From positions 1 to 12,419 of the forward strand of contig CAMPJM010000065.1 of assembly GCA_946886805.1 (NCBI GenBank): a DNA stretch of 12,419 nucleotides, written 5' to 3'. Both the position numbers and the translations under genes were made by a program. The notes under the pieces are model-generated. The model was not told where the DNA came from. It was given only the letters and a program-made list of their open reading frames with translations, and did not search any database. The stretch is from an uncultured Flammeovirgaceae bacterium (GTDB lineage: Bacteria; Bacteroidota; Bacteroidia; Cytophagales; Cyclobacteriaceae). Below, one piece after another: positions 6,932 through 12,419 of this stretch; the stretch's first letter is position 1; each line of letters starts with the position of its first letter.

Positions 6932-7062
6932 AATATTCTTCTTGCGGAAGCTAAGGAAATCAATAATGTGGTAAAGCATCTGATCGATATTTAGAAACTA
7001 TTACTAATGATGCAGATTTATTACCTCTGGGGTTACCTTGTTTTTTTTGGTATAAATGGTAA
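6932..7062 (+). pseudogene. Possible frameshifted coding remnant, identity unknown
   Basis: One frame reads NILLAEAKEINNVVKHLIDI up to a stop at 6992-6994. The adjacent frame continues SDRYLETITNDADLLPLG up to a stop at 7060-7062. A one-base shift near 6980 would join them into one protein-like sequence with normal amino-acid balance, unlike the AT-rich surroundings. There is no start codon context and no recognised domain. This may be the tail of a decayed gene or chance. Confidence 0.25.
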
Positions 7063-7120
7063 TAACTTTTTTCTAAAAATTTGAAAGCTAGCTTGTTGTC
7101 TTAAACGCTTCAATATTAAT

Positions 7121-7132
7121 GTACCTAGGTAC
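7121..7132. promoter_or_regulatory. 12-bp palindrome GTACCTAGGTAC, possible operator
   Basis: This exact palindrome lies about 106 bases before the predicted -7 box of the TonB-dependent receptor. Such dyads can be binding sites for dimeric regulators, but no regulator gene is nearby and a 12-bp palindrome can arise by chance. It is recorded as a candidate only. Confidence 0.2.
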
Positions 7133-7215
7133 TTGCTGCGCTAGGCATATTTACCCCACAAACGCCGAATATCCCTATAAATAAGTGTCAGGTAAGCCTT
7201 TCAGCTCTTTAAAAA

Positions 7216-7245
7216 TTTTTCTTTTTTACAAATGGTATAATTTTG
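7216..7245 (+). promoter_or_regulatory. Candidate promoter for the TonB-dependent receptor
   Basis: TAATTTTG (7238-7245) fully matches the -7 consensus TAnnTTTG. A T-rich block (TTTT at 7216-7219, spacing 18) is the only -33 candidate and is weak. The start would fall near 7252, leaving a short A-rich leader ending in AAACAAAAAAAAT before the ATG at 7269, typical of Bacteroidetes. Confidence 0.5.
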
Positions 7246-7268
7246 TTTATTAATTAAACAAAAAAAAT

Positions 7269-9434
7269 ATGTTGAAACATCTATTTGCAATTATACTTGC
7301 CACAGCTATGGTACCAGTGTATGCACAATCTCAAGATGTCAATGTCGATTTATATGAATTGTCATTAGAAGAGTTGATGAATGTCACTATTGTTTCTGCC
7401 TCCAGATCGGAGGAAAAAGCTTTTGAAGCACCTTTATCCTCATATGCGATCACAGGAAACGAAATATTTAATTCTGGATCTACATCCATTCCTGATGCGC
7501 TTCGGCTCTGTCCGGGATTATTTGTCAAGGAAATGGCAAATGGAGTATATGACGTTTCTATTAGGGGATTCGATAATTTACCATCACATCAATATGTGAA
7601 CACTAACAAGCTTATTTTAGTAATGATTAATAACAGGCCTGTTTTTGATTATTTGAACGGCGGTACTTTTTGGCAAAACCTCCCTGTCGATATTATTGAC
7701 GTAGAAAGGATTGAAATAGTCCTTAGTCCGTCAGCGCCACTGTACGGACCTAATGCTGTAACCGGGGTTATCAATATCATTACGAAAAACGTAAGTACCG
7801 ATGGACTAACAGTTGCTGCGAATTTCCAAGGAGGAACCCCGGAATCTTATATTGGGCAAGCATGGATTGGTTATGCGGTTAATGATAAATTAGACATTAC
7901 TGGTTCCTTAAATTATAACAATAGAAAAAGAGGGACGGTTGACTTTTATGATTTGGGAAGGCAAGATTATATCACAGATCTGAGCGAAGCAACCAATCCC
8001 GCTTTCCAGGATTTAGAATTTAAGAATAAATTTTACGCACATACCGATTTGGCGATTGAAAAAATAGCAGGAAATATTGGCCTGAACTATCGCCCGATAC
8101 CTAATGTGAAATTAGACATTGCTGGTGGATTTATGGACAATACTGCTCTTTATGGTTCTTCTGTACTGACGTCTCATTCGTATATGAGCAATAGCAGCGT
8201 CTATGGATTGATAAGAGGGGAAGCCAATGGCTTTTCATTTATGGGCTCAATTTTAAATGGTACGCAGGGTTTGTTGGGAAATATCGAAGCATACAATTAT
8301 GATTATAACAACGTTGATGGATATCTTGATTATAATTTTAATATATCGAAAAATCTAGTTGTACGACCAGCTTTAAGTTTTCAATCCAGTACTATAGACG
8401 ATGAAAGCTATACAGTAGAAAAGGGTCAAATTGGCGTATTCAATAACAAGGCTACCATGCACAATTATGCGGCTTCTTTAAAAGCAGATTATACTGTAGG
8501 AAAATTAAGGTTTATAGGCGCTTTGCGTGGAGATAAATTTAAATATCCTGATGACATATACCTTTCTTACCAGGGTTTAATTAATTATAAACTTAATGAA
8601 AAGAACAACTTTAGAGCAGTAATAGCGAAATCTAATAGCGGGTCTTTTATATCTGACACGTATCTGAACAATACGAATGTTACACCGCCAAATGAAGCAA
8701 ATCCTTTTTCTACAGAGGTAAATCTTTTGGGAAATAAAAATAGAAGCCTTGTCGAAAACAAACTGTTTGAGATTGGCTACAGAACCCAAATATTGTCGAA
8801 TTTACAATTTGACGTAGCATTATTTCACCAGGAGATAGAAGGTTTCGTTGCTAACATTACACAAGCTCCCGAAATGAATTTTACAGAAGGTAGTATAAAA
8901 GTTGACTTGATTATATCTGATCTTGATGTGAAAGCTGTTCAAAATGGGGTTACTTTAGCTGTAAATTGGGTAACGTTCGAAAATAAAATAAATATCAAGC
9001 CTTTTATTACCTATCAACAAACCGAGTGGAAGAATTATTCTCCCTATTTCAATACTCCGGAAGCTAATCCTGAATATTCAACAGAAGTGCAAAAGGATGT
9101 CGAAAGTAATGCTACGCCTGATGTTTTTGGAGGTTTTTATGCAAATTACGCCCCCTCACCAAAATGGAATATTAATGTAAATGGCTATTATATGAGTGAG
9201 TTTGAAATTTTTACAGCGAGTTCTACTCAGTATCAAACGCCTCCTTATAATGAATTATCGGCATCTAATATTGATGGCAAATTTATACTGAATGCCAAAG
9301 TAGGATATAAGGTAAGTCCTAGTATCAACATTTTTGCAAGTGCCAGGAATGCCTTCAATAACGACAGCAGGGAATTTTTTGGTACGGACAAGATTGGTGC
9401 AATGTATCTGGGTGGGATACATTGCAATTTGTAA
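7269..9434 (+). CDS. TonB-dependent outer-membrane receptor
   Basis: This 721-residue protein has a signal peptide (MLKHLFAIILATAMVPVYA, cleavage likely after A19), then a plug domain at about 45-175 and a beta-barrel to the end. The plug ends with the family hallmark RIEIVLSPSAPLYG (147-160) and NAVTGVINIITK (162-173). Here LSPSAP replaces the more common RGPGSA. TIVSASR near 40-46 may include the TonB box. It lacks the extra N-terminal carboxypeptidase-regulatory domain of SusC proteins, and no susD gene follows, so it is closer to BtuB/FepA-type receptors for vitamin, siderophore or metal complexes. The ligand cannot be told from sequence. The last residues are GGIHCNL, ending in Leu rather than the usual aromatic residue. 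The gene has its own promoter and is followed by a hairpin, so it is probably monocistronic. Confidence 0.93.
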   Translation: MLKHLFAIILATAMVPVYAQSQDVNVDLYELSLEELMNVTIVSASRSEEKAFEAPLSSYAITGNEIFNSGSTSIPDALRLCPGLFVKEMANGVYDVSIRGFDNLPSHQYVNTNKLILVMINNRPVFDYLNGGTFWQNLPVDIIDVERIEIVLSPSAPLYGPNAVTGVINIITKNVSTDGLTVAANFQGGTPESYIGQAWIGYAVNDKLDITGSLNYNNRKRGTVDFYDLGRQDYITDLSEATNPAFQDLEFKNKFYAHTDLAIEKIAGNIGLNYRPIPNVKLDIAGGFMDNTALYGSSVLTSHSYMSNSSVYGLIRGEANGFSFMGSILNGTQGLLGNIEAYNYDYNNVDGYLDYNFNISKNLVVRPALSFQSSTIDDESYTVEKGQIGVFNNKATMHNYAASLKADYTVGKLRFIGALRGDKFKYPDDIYLSYQGLINYKLNEKNNFRAVIAKSNSGSFISDTYLNNTNVTPPNEANPFSTEVNLLGNKNRSLVENKLFEIGYRTQILSNLQFDVALFHQEIEGFVANITQAPEMNFTEGSIKVDLIISDLDVKAVQNGVTLAVNWVTFENKINIKPFITYQQTEWKNYSPYFNTPEANPEYSTEVQKDVESNATPDVFGGFYANYAPSPKWNINVNGYYMSEFEIFTASSTQYQTPPYNELSASNIDGKFILNAKVGYKVSPSINIFASARNAFNNDSREFFGTDKIGAMYLGGIHCNL

Positions 9435-9443
9435 TTTTTGAGA

Positions 9444-9486
9444 ATCCGGTTCTGTTTAGTAGTTTATTTGCTAAACAGGACCGGAT
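9444..9486. terminator. Strong hairpin after the receptor gene, possible terminator
   Basis: ATCCGGTTCTGTTTAG (9444-9459) pairs with CTAAACAGGACCGGAT (9471-9486) over 16 positions with one G-U wobble, around an 11-base loop. It begins 10 bases after the receptor stop. No T-run follows on the plus strand, so it is not a textbook rho-independent terminator. It may still protect the 3' end or end transcription. The stem is certain; the role is inferred. Confidence 0.6.
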
Positions 9487-9570
9487 CCTTCATCAAAAAC
9501 CAGCAGACTGGTAATGGCAATTGCTTTGTTCTTGTTTCTCTTCATCTTTCTTCCGTTTCTAAAGCAGTAT

Positions 9571-9603
9571 TTTGTCTGAGAATCAAAATTCTTTATAACT
9601 TTA
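9571..9603 (+). promoter_or_regulatory. Candidate promoter for the 206-residue protein gene
   Basis: TTTG (9571-9574) is followed after 21 bases by TAACTTTA (9596-9603), which matches TAnnTTTG except for the last base. The start would be near 9610, about 14 bases before the ATG at 9624, preceded by an A-rich leader. Confidence 0.45.
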
Positions 9604-9623
9604 GACTTTAATAGAAAATAAAA

Positions 9624-10244
9624 ATGAAGGATCAGGAAAGGGAGAAAATTGAAGAATTCTGGGAATGGTTTGTTAATAATGAGACTCATATAAAAGAAGT
9701 ACTGGCCGACGATTACCATGAAGGGAGAAAATCATTGGTAAAGACAATGGATAATCAGATCCTTCAATTTGGGATGTTTACCTGGGAAATGGGGCCTGAA
9801 GGCGATAAAAATTATTATTTGATTATTTCGCCAAATGGCAACGGAGAGCTATTGGAGAAAAGCAAAGAAATTATAGCCTTATCTCCGGGTTTAAGGAATT
9901 GGAAGTTTTATTATGCCAGACCAGCAAAAGAATGGGATCTAAAATTTAGTGTTTTCGATGATTTTATGGAAGAGCATAAAGTTGATGCTTCTGGTTGGAA
10001 TTTTATTTTAGAGAAATCAGAAGGGAACAGCAACAATATCATAGTCGAAGCGCAAAATCTGAAACATCTGGATGAAGAGACTAAGTTGACAGCCGGAAAC
10101 CTAGTAGTAAGCAGCTTATTGGGTGAAGCCTTCAAAATCAATTTTATAGACAAAGTTAAAATAGTAAATCATTTTGAAAGCCTTCAAGAAAGCAATAGAA
10201 GGTCTATTTTTGAATTGTATAACTTACGGGAAGATTTGAGCTGA
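9624..10244 (+). CDS. Unrecognised soluble 206-residue protein, Trp-rich
   Basis: I do not recognise this family. The protein has no signal peptide or membrane segment and is acidic, suggesting a cytoplasmic location. Tryptophans recur in a regular way: FWEWF near 12-16, FTWEM at about 52-56, NWKFYY near 92-97, EWDLKF near 103-108 and GWNFIL near 123-128. The first third looks helical. The middle (from about 45 to 130) alternates hydrophobic and polar residues like a beta sheet with a YLIISPNGN turn. The C-terminal part looks helical again. This alpha-beta-alpha layout could suit a small ligand-binding or immunity-type protein, but that is a guess. The frame is clean, with sensible codon use and a candidate promoter directly upstream. 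It converges on the amidohydrolase gene, 35 bases apart, so the two are not an operon. Confidence 0.85.
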   Translation: MKDQEREKIEEFWEWFVNNETHIKEVLADDYHEGRKSLVKTMDNQILQFGMFTWEMGPEGDKNYYLIISPNGNGELLEKSKEIIALSPGLRNWKFYYARPAKEWDLKFSVFDDFMEEHKVDASGWNFILEKSEGNSNNIIVEAQNLKHLDEETKLTAGNLVVSSLLGEAFKINFIDKVKIVNHFESLQESNRRSIFELYNLREDLS

Positions 10245-10279
10245 TTTCATTTTGGTTCTTTGCTTATGAATTGCCTTTA

Positions 10280-11089
10280 TCAAAAAGCACTTACATCAAG
10301 CTTAAAAAGCTTCGCTGCATTTTTCCACATAATTAATTCTTTTTCATCTTTTTCCAGCTCCAACTGGTCCATAAAGGAAATATAAGATTTCATAGTGGAA
10401 ATCGGCCAATCTGTGCCGTACAGGAAATAAGAAGGTTCCCCGGCATACAATAGCATCTCCTCCAGCTGACTTTTCATATATTTTTCAAACCTATCGGTAA
10501 AATCACCAAGAACAAGACCGGAAAAATCCGCATATACATTTTCGTTTTTGTATACCACTTCCATGCAATCTTTGATCCAGGGGTTGCCCACATGGCAAAT
10601 CACTATTTTCATTTCAGGATTATCTACCGCAACATCATCGATATGCAGAGGGTGGGAAAAACGCACTTTTGCTTTCGAAGAATAGGTGTCCCCTGAGTGA
10701 AACATCACAGGAACGTCATATTCCGTTGCCATATCATAAACAATTTGCAATCGGGAATCATGAGGGTAAAATGGCTCATAACCCGGGTATAGCTTGAGGC
10801 CTTTAACAAGACCATCTTCCAAATATTCGGTGATTTCCCTTAAGTCTTTTTCCTTAAAATTTAAATAACTAATACCCGCGACCACATGAATGTTCCCCAG
10901 ATCCCTCGTCGCCTTGATTACCTCACTTATACTGGGGCGATTTTTATTTACCATATAAGATGTGAGAACCAAAGCACAATCGACGTTATTCCTTTTCATT
11001 GATGCCTGTAGGTTTTCAAGACATCCGGTCAGAGAAATTTCAATTTCTTCCTTATAATTATTCAGGTGGGTATGAACATCTATAATCAT
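10280..11089 (-). CDS. Metal-dependent amidohydrolase (Amidohydro_2-type TIM barrel)
   Basis: The 269-residue protein shows the metal-ligand set of the amidohydrolase superfamily: H6 and H8 in DVHTHLN, H131 in VMFHSGDT, H166 in VICHVGNPW and the catalytic aspartate D227 in YGTDWPI. GLKLYPGYEPFYPHD at about 97-111 is typical of the Amidohydro_2 group, which includes decarboxylases and hydrolases of small ring or lactone substrates. The substrate is not evident. It has no signal peptide, so it is probably cytoplasmic. It is at the short end of the family but has every key residue. The ATG start places the first metal motif at once, as is usual. It is divergent from the channel gene and convergent with the unknown protein, so it is likely transcribed alone. 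No clear promoter was found in its upstream region. Confidence 0.9.
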   Translation of the reverse strand: MIIDVHTHLNNYKEEIEISLTGCLENLQASMKRNNVDCALVLTSYMVNKNRPSISEVIKATRDLGNIHVVAGISYLNFKEKDLREITEYLEDGLVKGLKLYPGYEPFYPHDSRLQIVYDMATEYDVPVMFHSGDTYSSKAKVRFSHPLHIDDVAVDNPEMKIVICHVGNPWIKDCMEVVYKNENVYADFSGLVLGDFTDRFEKYMKSQLEEMLLYAGEPSYFLYGTDWPISTMKSYISFMDQLELEKDEKELIMWKNAAKLFKLDVSAF

Positions 11090-11186
11090 GATCTTTATTT
11101 TGGGTTAATCTTTATAAAAAGGAAATAGATGCGAATTTGTTTGAAGACGAGCTATATGCTGTAACAATTTTGTTTTCAGGCTTTTT

Positions 11187-11217
11187 TTTGGTAAGCTTTC
11201 TGTAATGGGTATCTTTG
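11187..11217 (+). promoter_or_regulatory. Consensus Bacteroidetes promoter for the mechanosensitive channel gene
   Basis: TTTG (11187-11190), a 19-base spacer and TATCTTTG (11210-11217) match the TTTG-N19-TAnnTTTG consensus of the Bacteroidetes primary sigma factor exactly. Transcription would begin near 11224, leaving about 16 bases before the ATG at 11240. This is the best promoter match in the window. Confidence 0.72.
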
Positions 11218-11239
11218 AGGTTTTGAAATCTAAAATAGC

Positions 11240-12419
11240 ATGAAATTCATCATGATAAACAATGTTCAAGATTGGATAGACAACTTATTAATGGGAGCAG
11301 GTATTGAAAGCGACATTATTCCCGTTATTCGGGTGGTAATAATGTTTCTTACCCTGTTTCTGATCGCATTTTTTTCATTACTTATCTCCAAATATTTTAT
11401 AGTCCGGCTCTTAAATTCGTTGATTAAAAAGACAAAAACGAAATGGGATGATATATTAATGGAGTTTAAGACCTTCGATAAAGTTGCTCATATTATCCCT
11501 GCATTTATTGTTAAGGCGTTGGCTCCATTTGTATTTGCCGATTTCGAGAACCTGCTGCCATTTGTCTCTAAAATGACAGATGTTTATATTCTTGTTGCCA
11601 TAGTGATGATTGTGATGTCTCTTTTAAAGGGTATTGAATTTTTTCTGGTTTCATCTCCGATGTTTAAGAATAAGCCTTTAGCCAGTTATTTTCAACTTAC
11701 AAGGATCATAATCTATATCGGAGCTGCAATTTTAGTTTTATCCATACTAATGGGGCGGTCGCCGCTCTACTTTCTTAGTGCCTTTGGTGCAATGACGGCT
11801 ATTCTACTTCTTATTTTCAAGGACACTATCTTGGGGCTTGTTGCCAGCGTTCAAATTTCTTCGAACGATATGGTGCGTGTTGGGGATTGGATAGAAATGC
11901 CAAAATATAATGCCGATGGAGACGTCCTTGCCATAAACCTCAATACTGTTAAGATTAAAAACTGGGATAAAACCGTGACAACCGTTCCTACTTTTTATTT
12001 CATAACAGATAGTTTCAAAAACTGGAGAGGAATGCAGGAGAGCGGTGGAAGAAGAATCAAAAGGAGCATCTATATAAATCAGCGAAGTATAAAATTTGTA
12101 GATGAAGACCTAAGGAGGAAGCTGGAAGAAGTGGCAATCATTAACGATTTTATGATTAACCGCCAGAAGGAAATTATTGAATACAATATGATAAATGGCG
12201 TAAATACCAGCCATCTGATAAACGGTAGAAGAATGACCAATATAGGTGTTTTCAGAGAATACGTAAGTTCATTTTTAAAAGGGCATAAGGGCATCAATCA
12301 GGAAATGTATATGCTGGTGAGGCAACTTCAGCCTGACAGTACAGGTCTTCCCATTGAAATTTATTGTTTTACAAAATCGGTAGCCTGGGTAGATTATGAA
12401 GGTGTTCAGGCTGATGTTT
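11240..12419 (+). CDS. ybdG: YbdG-type mechanosensitive (MscS-family) channel, 3' end cut off by the window
   Basis: The open frame runs 393 codons without a stop to the window edge. It encodes an inner-membrane channel of the MscS superfamily. The hydrophobic segments lie near 27-49, 85-100, 112-130 and 152-171, and the pore-lining segment near 178-203 leads into KDTILGLVASVQ. The cytoplasmic domain follows closely the E. coli YbdG pattern I remember: GDWIEMPKY (215-223), TDSFKNW (256-262), SGGRRIKRS (268-276), NGRRMTNIG (328-336) and MVRQL-like MLVRQLQP (358-365). By family, such channels open under membrane tension and relieve mild osmotic downshock. E. coli YbdG is about 415 residues, so perhaps 30-45 residues are missing here. 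ATG 11240 fits the predicted promoter; a second in-frame ATG at 11252 is possible. Identification is strong. Confidence 0.93.
   Translation, partial: MKFIMINNVQDWIDNLLMGAGIESDIIPVIRVVIMFLTLFLIAFFSLLISKYFIVRLLNSLIKKTKTKWDDILMEFKTFDKVAHIIPAFIVKALAPFVFADFENLLPFVSKMTDVYILVAIVMIVMSLLKGIEFFLVSSPMFKNKPLASYFQLTRIIIYIGAAILVLSILMGRSPLYFLSAFGAMTAILLLIFKDTILGLVASVQISSNDMVRVGDWIEMPKYNADGDVLAINLNTVKIKNWDKTVTTVPTFYFITDSFKNWRGMQESGGRRIKRSIYINQRSIKFVDEDLRRKLEEVAIINDFMINRQKEIIEYNMINGVNTSHLINGRRMTNIGVFREYVSSFLKGHKGINQEMYMLVRQLQPDSTGLPIEIYCFTKSVAWVDYEGVQADV

Larger units (their letters stand above)
6270..7268. other. About 1 kb intergenic region without a convincing gene
   Basis: This AT-rich stretch separates the divergent GNAT and receptor genes. 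From left to right it holds a cluster of degraded hairpin repeats (about 6366-6484), a poly-AT section, a 61-codon minus-strand open frame at 6626-6811 with no recognised features, a possible frameshifted coding remnant (6932-7062), two short palindromes (AAGCTAGCTT at 7085-7094 and GTACCTAGGTAC at 7121-7132) and the receptor promoter. No tRNA or other structured RNA was recognised. It reads like decayed accessory DNA. Confidence 0.6.

Noticed and set aside
9471..9719. 82-codon minus-strand open frame between the receptor and the unknown gene
   Set aside because: It overlaps the strong hairpin, a predicted promoter and the start of a better plus-strand gene; its composition follows the T/A-rich DNA.
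10296..10312. AAGCTT-AAA-AAGCTT dyad at the end of the amidohydrolase gene
   Set aside because: It is short, lies inside coding sequence and has no T-run, so it is likely a chance product of Lys/Leu/Phe codons.
12079..12297. 72-codon minus-strand open frame
   Set aside because: It is the opposite strand of the YbdG-type channel gene, whose motifs are clear in this interval.

Overview
The window looks like a chromosomal piece of a low-GC member of the Bacteroidetes, probably near Cytophagales. Four things point there: (1) start sites lack Shine-Dalgarno sequences and sit in A/T-rich leaders; (2) several intergenic regions contain the Bacteroidetes-type promoter pattern TTTG-N19/21-TAnnTTTG; (3) the acetyltransferase-argG-argC-aminotransferase-proC set matches, as I recall it, the arginine cluster of Bacteroides and relatives; (4) the spacers carry heptamer mosaics and short palindromes typical of that phylum. 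This assignment is an inference from the sequence, not a database result.

Left half (133-6269, all on the minus strand, so transcription runs right to left): a GNAT acyltransferase, argininosuccinate synthase (argG), N-acyl-glutamyl-phosphate reductase (argC), a two-gene nucleotidyltransferase/HEPN toxin-antitoxin module (MntA/HepT type), pyrroline-5-carboxylate reductase (proC) and an acylornithine aminotransferase (argD). Together the metabolic genes cover glutamate acylation, the reduction and transamination steps to acylornithine, the citrulline-to-argininosuccinate step, and the last step of proline synthesis. The kinase, carbamoyltransferase, deacylase and argininosuccinate lyase are not in the window. 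The toxin-antitoxin pair is inserted between argC and proC on the same strand. The spacers between these genes hold palindromic repeats and degenerate 7-bp tandem repeats.

Middle (6270-7268): about 1 kb without a convincing gene. It holds a cluster of degraded short hairpin repeats, a possible frameshifted coding remnant, a 12-bp palindrome and, at its right end, a promoter for the next gene.

Right half: a plus-strand TonB-dependent outer-membrane receptor with no visible partner gene, a strong hairpin, an unrecognised 206-residue soluble protein, a minus-strand amidohydrolase of the Amidohydro_2 type, and a plus-strand YbdG-type mechanosensitive channel that runs off the right edge. A textbook Bacteroidetes promoter precedes the channel gene. 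These genes look like independent transcription units with no shared pathway.

I see no rRNA, tRNA, CRISPR array, complete insertion sequence or prophage gene. I found no clearly new system. The best leads are the toxin-antitoxin module nested in the biosynthetic cluster, the cysteine-bearing acyltransferase that probably opens arginine synthesis, and a possible competing RNA structure in front of the unknown 206-residue gene.
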